This document shows, piece after piece, positions 36,104-44,320 of a stretch of DNA of 64,000 nucleotides. Source of the DNA: Seonamhaeicola sp. S2-3. Its GTDB lineage: Bacteria > Bacteroidota > Bacteroidia > Flavobacteriales > Flavobacteriaceae. The DNA is taken from positions 1,003,001-1,067,000 of the forward strand of contig NZ_CP019389.1 in NCBI RefSeq assembly GCF_001971785.1, written 5' to 3'. Position numbers and translations under genes: made by a program. Positions within the stretch are counted from its first letter, which is position 1. Each line of letters begins with the position of its first letter. The notes beneath the pieces were generated by a model, which was not told the origin of the DNA, did not search any database, and was given only the letters and a program-made list of their open reading frames with translations.

Positions 36104-36610
36104 TTATTCTTTTGGTAATCTTTCGTCAATCATTTTTAGTGGCATACCTTCCATTAAATCAAATACATCAATAATGCTTCTAAAGGTATCTTCTTCTTCA
36201 GATTGTTCATTAATAAACCATTGTAAAAATACTTCAGTAATAAAATCATCGGCTTTTCTAGCAGCTTTAAAAATTTTAAAGATAGATTCTGTTACGGCTA
36301 TTTCTTGTTCTAAACCAGTTTCATAAATAGCTCTTAAGCTTTCAAAATCATTATTTACATTGGTAACGTTTGGTGAAATTGCTGCACCACCATTATCATT
36401 AATAAATTCAAATATTTTCATAGCGTGCTCACGTTCCTCTTCGGCTTGTTTGTAGAAGAATGCTTTACTGTTTAAAAGTTCACGCTGGTCGCACCAAGAA
36501 GCCATGGCCAAATATGAAGCAGAAGCCTTCATTTCCATAGCAATTTGGTTGTTTAATAAGTCCATCACATCTGCGTTAATAGACATTTGCTTTCTAACTA
36601 TTGTATTCAT
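36104..36610 (-). CDS. ftnA: Ferritin (non-heme, FtnA-like)
   Basis: 168 residues, the normal length. Ferroxidase helices include MKASASYLAMASWC and EEEREHAMKIFEFIND, and the fourth helix has QWFINEQSEEEDTFRSIID. It forms a 24-mer that oxidises and stores iron in the cytosol. A -7 box lies at 36628-36635. It opens a minus-strand iron and Fe-S neighbourhood (ferredoxin, Nfu, Mrp). Confidence 0.95.
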   Translation of the reverse strand: MNTIVRKQMSINADVMDLLNNQIAMEMKASASYLAMASWCDQRELLNSKAFFYKQAEEEREHAMKIFEFINDNGGAAISPNVTNVNNDFESLRAIYETGLEQEIAVTESIFKIFKAARKADDFITEVFLQWFINEQSEEEDTFRSIIDVFDLMEGMPLKMIDERLPKE

Positions 36611-36627
36611 ACCTAAATCTTTTTACA

Positions 36628-36635
36628 CAAATTTA
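36628..36635 (-). promoter_or_regulatory. -7 element of the ferritin gene
   Basis: TAAATTTG on the minus strand, 17 nt before the ATG. The -33 is weak. Confidence 0.5.
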
Positions 36636-36700
36636 CAATAAAAGAAGGCTTGGAATAATTTTAAATAAAATTTGGATAAAGTCTAAATAAACATAAAGTT

Positions 36701-37003
36701 TTATACTAAAACCTTACTTGGAGTATGAAAAAACAAGTCTATTTCTTCTTTTAAATGGAGTAATTGAGGTATTTCTAAAAAAATAAGATGTTGCTTATCT
36801 GCCACAAAAAGCAGTACAAAATTCTCGTTATTAATAATTCTATTTAACGAGTTAAAAGTGGTTAATTTATTTATTTTTCGCCTTAACTCAAGCATTTGCG
36901 GAAAACTTAAGTTAATAGTTTTATTAGGCGTAATTAAAGCATATTTACAAAACGTAGCTTGCTTTATTTGATAACTTTCTTGTATAGTATTTTGATAAAT
37001 CAC
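36701..37003 (-). CDS. Short protein with two related halves, unknown function
   Basis: 100 residues from a GTG at 37003; the only in-frame ATG is at residue 37. The halves resemble one another: LSFPQMLELRRKINKLT and LEIPQLLHLKEEIDLFF each follow a hydrophobic strand. A -7 box TATATTTG at 37008-37015 predicts a transcript starting at about the GTG, so the mRNA may be leaderless. It is 36 bp downstream of the ferredoxin gene. No family is recognised. Confidence 0.6.
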   Translation of the reverse strand: MIYQNTIQESYQIKQATFCKYALITPNKTINLSFPQMLELRRKINKLTTFNSLNRIINNENFVLLFVADKQHLIFLEIPQLLHLKEEIDLFFHTPSKVLV

Positions 37004-37007
37004 GGCG

Positions 37008-37015
37008 CAAATATA
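37008..37015 (-). promoter_or_regulatory. -7 element abutting the 37003 gene
   Basis: TATATTTG on the minus strand, only 4 nt from the GTG start. The -33 19 nt upstream is TTTT, three of four matches. Confidence 0.5.
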
Positions 37016-37039
37016 GCCTTTATTTAGAATAAATAAAAA

Positions 37040-37369
37040 TTAACTTTCTGGAGCTAATTCTACTTCTAAACCTTCCATTTCTGGAGTTATTGGTATTTGG
37101 CATCCTAAACGTGAGTTTTCTTGAACATCAAACGCTTCGGCTAACATAGCTTCTTCATCATCACTCATTGGTGGTAGTTCATTATCACTTTTAACATAGC
37201 ACTGGCAAGAAGCACACATGGCCATACCACCACAAATACCTATGGTACCTTCTGGAGCTAGTTCATATGAACGTACAACTTCCATTAAATTCATAGCCAT
37301 GTCTGTTGGCGCTACAACATCGTGAGTCACACCATCTCTATCTGTTATTTTAATATTTACGTCTTGCAT
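37040..37369 (-). CDS. 2Fe-2S ferredoxin (adrenodoxin type)
   Basis: 109 residues. Cluster ligands are visible in GICGGMAMCASCQC and LGCQIP (pattern C-x5-C-x2-C...C). It has the acidic loop PMSDDEEAMLAEA typical of adrenodoxin-like ferredoxins. It is a soluble electron carrier and a likely donor in Fe-S assembly given the neighbours. Confidence 0.93.
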   Translation of the reverse strand: MQDVNIKITDRDGVTHDVVAPTDMAMNLMEVVRSYELAPEGTIGICGGMAMCASCQCYVKSDNELPPMSDDEEAMLAEAFDVQENSRLGCQIPITPEMEGLEVELAPES

Positions 37370-37648
37370 TGTAATATGTTTACTCTAAAATTGAGATTTA
37401 ATAATTTTTAAAATTATATTAATGCTTAAAATTTAATTTTCTTATAACACATATAAGCCTTGTTTTAAGACATATCATAATTTGTGCCGCAAATTTAATT
37501 GAAGTAAATGAGATTATTAAAACTTTTTCCTACTAATTTAATAGGAATTAAAAAAATTGAAGATTTATTAAAATTTATACCGCTTTTAAAGTCCTTTTTC
37601 AATAAAAATACTGCTTTATTGCATCTTTATCTTTAGTAGATAACTTAA

Positions 37649-37891
37649 TTAAGCTTCTATATTGATAACTTTCTCTATTTGAGGCGCATGTTTTTTTATA
37701 GTCATTTCAACACCAGACTTTAAGGTCATTTGGTTAACACTACAGCCTACACATGCCCCCTGAAGTTGTACTTTTACCAACTTATCATCTTCAATTGACA
37801 GTAAAGAAATATCTCCGCCATCACTTTGTAAAAACGGACGAATTTCATCTAAAGCATTTAATACTTTTTCTTTTAGTTCTTCTGAAGTCAT
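37649..37891 (-). CDS. NifU-like (Nfu) Fe-S scaffold domain protein
   Basis: 80 residues, only the Nfu domain with CxxC in GACVGCSVNQMTLKSGVE. It carries and delivers 4Fe-4S clusters. It lies 5 bp downstream of the Mrp gene and is therefore co-transcribed. It is unrelated to nitrogen fixation in this context. The 279-bp gap after it, up to the ferredoxin gene, holds nothing I can name. Confidence 0.93.
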   Translation of the reverse strand: MTSEELKEKVLNALDEIRPFLQSDGGDISLLSIEDDKLVKVQLQGACVGCSVNQMTLKSGVEMTIKKHAPQIEKVINIEA

Positions 37892-37896
37892 AATTT

Positions 37897-39033
37897 TTAT
37901 TTTTTTACTGCCGAACAGCCCGCCATTGTGGTAATTTTAATTGCCTCGGTTGGTGGTAAGTTATCATTACGTTTAACTACTTCTTGCACTACATTCTGAG
38001 TTAATTTTTCAAATGCTAGCTCAAGTGGTGTAGCTGTTTGTAATGCTGCTGGACGACCAACATCTCCTGCTTCTCTAATACTTTGTACTAATGGCAATTC
38101 TCCTAGGAATGGTACGTTTAAATCTTCAGCTAAATTTTTAGCACCTTCTTTTCCAAAAATATAGTATTTATTATCTGGTAATTCCTCTGGTGTAAAGTAC
38201 GCCATATTTTCAATAATTCCTAAAACAGGAACGCTTATACTTTCTTGCTGAAACATAGCCACTCCTTTTTTGGCATCGGCTAGAGCCACATTTTGAGGCG
38301 TACTAACTACAACAGCACCTGTAAGTGGTAATGCTTGCATAATGCTTAAATGAATATCGCCTGTTCCTGGAGGCAAATCTATAAGCAAGAAATCTAATGC
38401 ACCCCAATGCGCATCAAAAATCATTTGGTTTAATGCTTTTGATGCCATAGGACCACGCCAAACAACTGCTTGATTTGGTTCTGTAAAAAACCCTATTGAA
38501 AGTATTTTAACATCATAATTTTCAATTGGTTTCATTTTAGACTTTCCTTCTACTTTAACTGCCAAAGGTTTTTCTGCTTCTACATCAAACATTAAAGGTA
38601 TAGATGGTCCATAAATATCGGCATCTAAAACACCTACTTTAAATCCCATTTTAGCTAAAGACACTGCTAAGTTTGCAGTAACGGTAGACTTACCAACACC
38701 ACCTTTACCAGAGGCTACAGCTACAATATTTTGAATACCTGGAATTGGGTTTCCCTTAATAACATTGGGCTTTGGAGTTGCTGGAGCATCTACTTTTACA
38801 TTTACTGTAATTTTAGCCTTTTCATACACTTTTTCGTGAATGGTTTTTAAAATATCAACCTCTACACGCTTTTTAGCTTGCAGGCTTGGGTTTTTTATGG
38901 TAATATCTACTATAACCTCATCACCAAAGGTTATTACATTTGTCACGGCGCCACTTTCTACCATGTTTTGTCCTTCACCAGGAACAGTAATAGTTTCAAG
39001 CGCTTTTAATATATCTTTCTTATTTAATTTCAT
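37897..39033 (-). CDS. mrp: Mrp/NBP35-family Fe-S cluster carrier ATPase
   Basis: 378 residues. An N-terminal MIP18/DUF59 domain (1-80) leads to the deviant Walker A VASGKGGVGKST at about 106-117 and DIHLSIMQALPLTGAVVVST. The usual C-terminal CxxC pair (as in CPHC) is replaced by YFTPEELPDNKYYIFG; a lone Cys remains in MAGCSAVKK. It should load Fe-S clusters onto apo-proteins with the Nfu protein encoded next. Confidence 0.93.
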   Translation of the reverse strand: MKLNKKDILKALETITVPGEGQNMVESGAVTNVITFGDEVIVDITIKNPSLQAKKRVEVDILKTIHEKVYEKAKITVNVKVDAPATPKPNVIKGNPIPGIQNIVAVASGKGGVGKSTVTANLAVSLAKMGFKVGVLDADIYGPSIPLMFDVEAEKPLAVKVEGKSKMKPIENYDVKILSIGFFTEPNQAVVWRGPMASKALNQMIFDAHWGALDFLLIDLPPGTGDIHLSIMQALPLTGAVVVSTPQNVALADAKKGVAMFQQESISVPVLGIIENMAYFTPEELPDNKYYIFGKEGAKNLAEDLNVPFLGELPLVQSIREAGDVGRPAALQTATPLELAFEKLTQNVVQEVVKRNDNLPPTEAIKITTMAGCSAVKK

Positions 39034-39141
39034 GGGTTCTATTAAGAATCATTCTAACTACAAAGATAGGTAATATTGATAGAAGAATGAAGGTGTTTAT
39101 TATAAGATTTTACAATGGAGATATCTAAAAATGTAATATCT

Positions 39142-39471
39142 CTATAGTTCTTTTAAAGGGTCCCAAAATACCTTTTGAAAATCTTGAATTTGGTTGTTTA
39201 TTACTTTCACGCCTTCACTTTCTAAAAGTTGTTGCATAAGGTTGGTACCATCAAAATGATGTTTACCTGTTAACAAGCCTTTTCTGTTTACAACTCTATG
39301 AGCTGGAACATCTTTTCCTGTAGAACCATTCATGGCATACCCAACCATACGCGCACTTCTGGCAGCTCCTAAATATTTTGCAATAGCCCCATAGCTTGTT
39401 ACCCGACCATGAGGAATTAAACGAGCAACTTGGTAAACTTTGTCAAAAAAACTTAAAGTTTCGGGTTTCAT
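39142..39471 (-). CDS. Alkyltransferase-like protein (MGMT fold, no active-site Cys)
   Basis: 109 residues, the DNA-binding half of O6-alkylguanine transferases. IPHGRVTSYGAIAKYLGAAR and the Arg-finger-type segment are present. The active site reads PAHRVVN at 56-62, with Ala57 in place of Cys. Such Atl1-type proteins flip and mark alkylated guanine for nucleotide excision repair rather than repairing it directly. Its start overlaps the LysE stop by 4 bp (39468-39471). Confidence 0.9.
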   Translation of the reverse strand: MKPETLSFFDKVYQVARLIPHGRVTSYGAIAKYLGAARSARMVGYAMNGSTGKDVPAHRVVNRKGLLTGKHHFDGTNLMQQLLESEGVKVINNQIQDFQKVFWDPLKEL

Positions 39472-40103
39472 TGGTACATTTCCTTTAGAATATTTATTAA
39501 GGTAATAATGGAAATAATTCCTGTTATTCCCCCAATAATGTAGTTCATGTTTTTTTGAGAGGTGAATGATTCGCTCTTAATTTTATCGAAAAAGAAAATA
39601 TACATGTATAGCATTACAAATGTTCCTGATGCGGCTCCTGCTACATAAGACAGAATACTTATTTGTTCAAAACTTAGCCACCCAAATGAAGCTAACGTAA
39701 CTGTCATATAAGCCTGATATGGAATTGGAAACACATTAATTGAAGACAAAAACATGCCTTGAAAAAACCTGCTGTGTTTGCTTCTAATTTTAGGAGCTAT
39801 TTGTTGCTTAGGATTAGATTTGGCTATAAACAGAAAATAAACGGTTATTAAGATAAAAATTACTAAAGCAACACGCTGTAATACATCTATCACCTCGGTA
39901 TGTTTACTTAAATACCTTGCAAAAATTGAGGCTATATAGGTTTGAGCTACAACAATTACACAAACCCCAATTGAAAAAATAATTCCCCTACTATGACCTT
40001 CTTTTAAACTAATTTTAGCTGCCGTCATATTTAATAAACCGGGTGGAATTACACCTACTAAGGCAATAACTAAGCCTAAAAAGAAGATAATAGTAATATT
40101 CAA
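39468..40103 (-). CDS. LysE-family amino-acid/metabolite exporter
   Basis: 211 residues, about six membrane helices with the LysE start pattern LGLVIALVGVIPPGLLNMTA and an ALKEGHSRG-like ISLKEGHSRGIIFSIG. Exports amino acids or related compounds; substrate unknown. Lies 3 bp after trmB and overlaps the next gene by ATGA, so trmB-lysE-atl form one operon. Confidence 0.87.
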   Translation of the reverse strand: MNITIIFFLGLVIALVGVIPPGLLNMTAAKISLKEGHSRGIIFSIGVCVIVVAQTYIASIFARYLSKHTEVIDVLQRVALVIFILITVYFLFIAKSNPKQQIAPKIRSKHSRFFQGMFLSSINVFPIPYQAYMTVTLASFGWLSFEQISILSYVAGAASGTFVMLYMYIFFFDKIKSESFTSQKNMNYIIGGITGIISIITLINILKEMYQ

Positions 40104-40106
40104 AAC

Positions 40107-40781
40107 CTACTTAATTTTAAATTTAATATACGTAATTGGTTTGTTTTGCTTTAGGTATTGCGACTCATAAAATGTTTGAATGGCTGTAACATCTTCTGGA
40201 CTTCCTTCTTGTTTATACACATCATTATTAGCATATAAAACTTCATGACCTGCACCGTGCAAGAGCCCTAAAGTGTAACCATGCATAAACTCGCTATCTG
40301 TTTTTAAATTTACCACACCTTCTGGTTTTAATACTTGCTTGTATTTACTTAAAAACACGGCATTAGTCATTCTGTGCTTTGTGCGTTTATATTTAATTTG
40401 AGGATCTGGAAATGTTATCCAAATTTCATCTACTTCATTTTCCGCGAAAGCGTAATTTATTAATTCTATTTGTGTACGTAAAAAAGCTACATTAGGTATA
40501 TGTTCTTCAATGGCTGTTTTAGCACCTCTCCAAAATCGTGCGCCTTTTATATCAATACCAATAAAATTTTTATTTGGGTATTTTTTAGCCAAAGCCACAG
40601 AATATTCTCCTTTACCACAACCCAACTCTAATACAATGGGGTTGTTATTGTTAAAAACGGTGGTTCTCCAATTTCCTTTTAGTTTAAATTTGGCATCTAC
40701 CAACTCGTCTCTTTTAGGTTGATAAACGTTTGAAAAAGTTTCGTTTTCTTTAAAACGTTTTAATTTGTTTTTACTTCCCAC
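40107..40781 (-). CDS. trmB: tRNA (guanine(46)-N7)-methyltransferase
   Basis: 224 residues. SAM motif LELGCGKGEYS, GIDIKGARFWRGAKTA and the substrate motif ITFPDPQIKYKRTKHR are diagnostic of TrmB. It modifies G46 in the variable loop of many tRNAs. First gene of the trmB-lysE-atl operon. Confidence 0.96.
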   Translation of the reverse strand: MGSKNKLKRFKENETFSNVYQPKRDELVDAKFKLKGNWRTTVFNNNNPIVLELGCGKGEYSVALAKKYPNKNFIGIDIKGARFWRGAKTAIEEHIPNVAFLRTQIELINYAFAENEVDEIWITFPDPQIKYKRTKHRMTNAVFLSKYKQVLKPEGVVNLKTDSEFMHGYTLGLLHGAGHEVLYANNDVYKQEGSPEDVTAIQTFYESQYLKQNKPITYIKFKIK

Positions 40782-40905
40782 TTAATTTTAACGATTTCTT
40801 ATTATTTATATTTATTTGGTAAAATTAAGGAAATATATAAGAGTGTTTATATCTTTATTTTAGCATTTTCATATTTTAATGATGTTTTAACCGATAAATA
40901 CTTGT

Positions 40906-41970
40906 GTGAAACAGAATAAACAACGCATTTTAGTTGCTCCTTTAAATTGGGGCTTAGGTCATGCCACTAGGTGCATACCCATTATAAATGCTTTATTAGA
41001 GCATGGTTTTGAGCCGGTTATTGCTAGCGATGGTGTTGCTTTAACACTTTTACAAAAAGAGTTTCCTACCCTTTCTTCTATAACATTACCTGCCTATAAT
41101 GTAACATACGCTAAAAAAGGAAAGCACTTTAAATTAAAATTAATTAAAGACTCTCCCAAACTACTACAAGCTATTAAGGCTGAAAAAAAAGCCATAAAAA
41201 ACATTGTTAATTTGCAGGATATTGCAGGTATTATTTCTGATAACCGTTTAGGAGTTTACAGTAAAAAGGTGCCATCGGTTTTTATAACACATCAGCTTAA
41301 TGTATTAAGCGGAAGCACTACTTGGTTAAGCACCAAAATGCATCAAAAAATTATAAAAAAGTTTAAGGTTTGTTGGGTACCCGATACTGAAGGCGATATT
41401 AACCTAAGCGGAAAACTTGGACATAAAAACACGTTTGACATCCCTACAAAATACATTGGGCCACTTAGTCGGTTTGAAAAACAAGCTGCAAAACCAGTAA
41501 ACAAAATTTTGGTTTTAATTTCGGGTCCTGAACCACAACGTACATTGCTTGAAGAAAAGCTACTTTTAGAATTGAAAAATTACCCTGAAAAAGTAGTATT
41601 TGTTAAGGGTGTTATGGAAAAGGAACAAACCGTACAGGTTAAGGCTAATATGACCATTTATAATTTTATGACTTCTAAATTATTAGAAAAAACAATTAAC
41701 GAGAGTGAACTTGTTATATCTAGGTCTGGTTATACTACCGTAATGGATTTAGCAAAACTGAATAAAAAAGCCTTTTTTATACCAACACCTGGGCAATTTG
41801 AACAAGAATACTTAGCCAAACGCTTAACAAAACTTAATCTAGTACCTAGCTGTAAACAAGAAGATTTTACTATTGATAAAATAGAAGACATAGCTAATTT
41901 TAAAGGTTTAAAAGCTTTTGATTTTGAGGCTAATTTTGAAGATTTATTCAGCCTTTTCAAGCGTGAATGA
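40906..41970 (+). CDS. Glycosyltransferase, GT28/MurG-like fold
   Basis: 354 residues from a GTG at 40906. The start VAPLNWGLGHATRCIPIINA is the GT-B acceptor loop, and the C-terminal half has ISRSGYTTVMDLAKLNKKA and PTPGQFEQEYLAKRL, the nucleotide-sugar pocket. Flavobacterial homologues are annotated only as glycosyltransferases. The sugar and acceptor are unknown. Its 3' end overlaps the convergent kinase gene by 27 bp. Confidence 0.85.
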   Translation: MKQNKQRILVAPLNWGLGHATRCIPIINALLEHGFEPVIASDGVALTLLQKEFPTLSSITLPAYNVTYAKKGKHFKLKLIKDSPKLLQAIKAEKKAIKNIVNLQDIAGIISDNRLGVYSKKVPSVFITHQLNVLSGSTTWLSTKMHQKIIKKFKVCWVPDTEGDINLSGKLGHKNTFDIPTKYIGPLSRFEKQAAKPVNKILVLISGPEPQRTLLEEKLLLELKNYPEKVVFVKGVMEKEQTVQVKANMTIYNFMTSKLLEKTINESELVISRSGYTTVMDLAKLNKKAFFIPTPGQFEQEYLAKRLTKLNLVPSCKQEDFTIDKIEDIANFKGLKAFDFEANFEDLFSLFKRE

Positions 41971-42987
41971 AAACTCACTACCTACACCATATTCACTTTC
42001 TACATATATTTTTTCATTATGAGCTTCAATAATATGCTTTACAATTGAAAGTCCTAAACCAGAACCACCTTCTTTTCTAGAACCACTTTTATCTACTCTG
42101 TAAAAACGCTCAAATAACCTAGATAAATGTTCTTGTTCTATACCTTCGCCATTATCTGTAACCCTAACAATTACTTTATTTTTAATAAGATTTTCTATAC
42201 TAACCTCGGTAGTTCCTTTTTCCCTTCCGTATTTTAAAGAGTTTACTATTAGGTTGGCTAACACTTGCTGAATACGCTCTTTATCGGCCTTAACCATAAC
42301 CGGATTGTTATAATCCATATCAAAGGTTAACGTTATTTTCTTTTTGCTTGCTTTCATTTCAAACATATCAAAAACACTTTCAACCAATTCTACAATATCA
42401 AAAACTTCTGTGTTTAAACTTAAATCACCAACTTCTAACTTGGTAATCATATCTAAATCTTTAATAATGTAGCCTAATCTTTCTATGCCTTTACTAGCCC
42501 TTGTTAAGTATTTTTTTCTAAGTTTTTCATCTTCCATAGCACCATCAAGCAAGGTTAAAATATAACCTTGAATAGTAAATAATGGTGTTTTTAATTCATG
42601 CGAAACATTGCCTAAAAATTCTTTTCGGTATTGCTCTCTAACTTTAAGGGTTTCTATTTGTAACTTTTTATCTCTGGCGTACTTATCAATTTCTTGAGTT
42701 AGGGTTCTCATATCTGTAGTAATAGCCCCTTTGCTTAAACTTGCCGATTCTAAAAGTGTTAAATCATCGTAGATTTTCTTAACCCGTTTATAAATAAAGC
42801 GTTCTAATCTAAACTGAATAATTACAAAAGAAAACAGGTAAACATTAGCAGCTAGAATAAATGGATGATACCATTTTAACTCAAAGAAATAGTATAAATA
42901 AATACTTGTTAAGAGCGTAACATATATGGTTATATATAGAGCTGTTCTTTTGGCAAACTTATACGATTTTTTAAATTTTGTCTGCAT
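41944..42987 (-). CDS. PhoR-like histidine kinase with minimal sensor
   Basis: 347 residues. Two helices (about 15-34 and 42-60) are joined by only a few residues (ELKWYHP), so there is no periplasmic domain, and no PAS follows. HisKA has His130 (FLGNVSHELKTPLFT), and HATPase boxes NLIVNSLKYG, DNGEGI and GSGLGLS are complete. It pairs with the OmpR-type regulator 6 bp upstream. The name PhoR is only by similarity; no pst or phoU genes are present here. Confidence 0.88.
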   Translation of the reverse strand: MQTKFKKSYKFAKRTALYITIYVTLLTSIYLYYFFELKWYHPFILAANVYLFSFVIIQFRLERFIYKRVKKIYDDLTLLESASLSKGAITTDMRTLTQEIDKYARDKKLQIETLKVREQYRKEFLGNVSHELKTPLFTIQGYILTLLDGAMEDEKLRKKYLTRASKGIERLGYIIKDLDMITKLEVGDLSLNTEVFDIVELVESVFDMFEMKASKKKITLTFDMDYNNPVMVKADKERIQQVLANLIVNSLKYGREKGTTEVSIENLIKNKVIVRVTDNGEGIEQEHLSRLFERFYRVDKSGSRKEGGSGLGLSIVKHIIEAHNEKIYVESEYGVGSEFSFTLEKAE

Positions 42988-42993
42988 TTGGCA

Positions 42994-43674
42994 TTAATCA
43001 ACAAACTTGTACCCAACGCCTTTTATGGTTTTAAAGCTATCGTCTCCTAATTTTTCTCGAAGTTTACGAATATGAACATCTATGGTTCTACCTCCAACTA
43101 CTACTTCATTTCCCCAAACGGTATCAAGAATCTCATCGCGCTTAAAAACCTTCCCTGGCTTTGATGCCAATAAAGATAATAATTCAAACTCTTTTCTTGG
43201 TAAAATTATCTCTTTTCCTTTTGATGTTACTTTGTACTCATCTCTGTTAATAACCAAGCTTCCTATGGTAACCGTATTGGCTACATCTTCTTCTTTATAG
43301 CGTCTTAAAAGTGCTTTTACTTTACTAACCAACACTTTTGGTTTAATGGGCTTAGTAATATAGTCATCTGCTCCAGCATCAAAACCTGCTACTTGAGAAT
43401 AATCTTCACCCCTAGCAGTTAAAAAAGTAATGATGGTATTTTTTAAATCAGGACTTTTTCTAATAAGCTCACAAGCCTCAATTCCGTCCATTTCAGGCAT
43501 CATAACATCTAAAATAATGAGCTGCGGATGCTCTTTTTTTGCCTTCTTAACGCCTTCATGTCCATTTTCGGCAGTTATTACTTGATAACCTTCACTTGTT
43601 AAGTTATACCCTATAATTTCTAAAATATCGGGCTCGTCATCAACTAATAATATTTTAATATCCTTTTTCTTCAT
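42994..43674 (-). CDS. OmpR/PhoB-family response regulator
   Basis: 226 residues. Receiver with Asp56 (LIILDVMMPEMDG), Thr/Lys switch (FLTARG, KPIKP) and a winged-helix output (LPRKEFELLSLLASKPGKVF, VVGGRTIDVHIRKLREKLG). Co-transcribed with the kinase. Likely targets are unknown. Confidence 0.92.
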   Translation of the reverse strand: MKKKDIKILLVDDEPDILEIIGYNLTSEGYQVITAENGHEGVKKAKKEHPQLIILDVMMPEMDGIEACELIRKSPDLKNTIITFLTARGEDYSQVAGFDAGADDYITKPIKPKVLVSKVKALLRRYKEEDVANTVTIGSLVINRDEYKVTSKGKEIILPRKEFELLSLLASKPGKVFKRDEILDTVWGNEVVVGGRTIDVHIRKLREKLGDDSFKTIKGVGYKFVD

Positions 43675-43868
43675 TTGTAAATTAAAGTTTGTAAAAGGTA
43701 AATATAAAACTTAATGTACAATATACTTAAAATTGTAAAATTAATAACGTTAAGGTAACAAACATGTTACTAAAAATTAACGTTTCGACCAATCACCCAA
43801 ATCTTTAACATTTTTTTGGTATAACTTTTGCTATTAATTTGTAATTTTATTTCGACCGAATAAAGCCT

Positions 43869-44213
43869 ATGAAGAAAAGCTACTATTTAACTTTATTTTT
43901 CTTTTTTGCATTGTTTTTTACCACTTTTAATAGTGAGGCTCAAAACTTTGCAACAGCTAGTCCTGTACAAGAAAGTATAGAAGATTTATCTATATACCCC
44001 AACCCTGTTAATAGTGGTAAAACCTTTATTTATATTACTTCAAAAAAGAATTTGGTTAAAAACATTGAATTTTTTAATGTTTTAGGAAAAAAAATTTACT
44101 CCACAAGGCTAGTTGGTAAACAATTAAACATTGCTAACTTAAGCAAAGGTGTTTATATTTTAAAAATTACCGAAAATGATATTAGCGAAACTAGGAAATT
44201 AGTAATAAAGTAA
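43869..44213 (+). CDS. Minimal T9SS cargo: signal peptide plus sorting domain
   Basis: 114 residues. After the signal (TTFNSEAQ, cleavage near 25) only about 12 residues remain before a type A sorting domain: LSIYPNPVNSGKTFIYI, VKNIEFFNVLGKKIYS, LSKGVYILKI and terminal RKLVIK. T9SS moves such proteins across the outer membrane, usually with removal of this domain. Here there is nothing to release. It has its own terminator. Confidence 0.85.
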   Translation: MKKSYYLTLFFFFALFFTTFNSEAQNFATASPVQESIEDLSIYPNPVNSGKTFIYITSKKNLVKNIEFFNVLGKKIYSTRLVGKQLNIANLSKGVYILKITENDISETRKLVIK

Positions 44214-44233
44214 CCGCAATGTTATTACACCGT

Positions 44234-44262
44234 TAAAAAACAGCTCATTGGGCTGTTTTTTT
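44234..44262 (+). terminator. Terminator after the 114-residue T9SS protein
   Basis: AAAAACAGC / GCTGTTTTT flanking TCATTGG. Confidence 0.7.
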
Positions 44263-44320
44263 AGTTTAAACTAAAATTTATCAGTAATTTTAGAGGACTT
44301 AATTTAATTAATTCTTTATT

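Noticed and set aside
37040-39033. Nitrogen-fixation cluster suggested by a NifU-like domain
   Set aside because: Only the general Nfu domain, Mrp and ferredoxin occur; no nif structural genes, so this is housekeeping Fe-S assembly.
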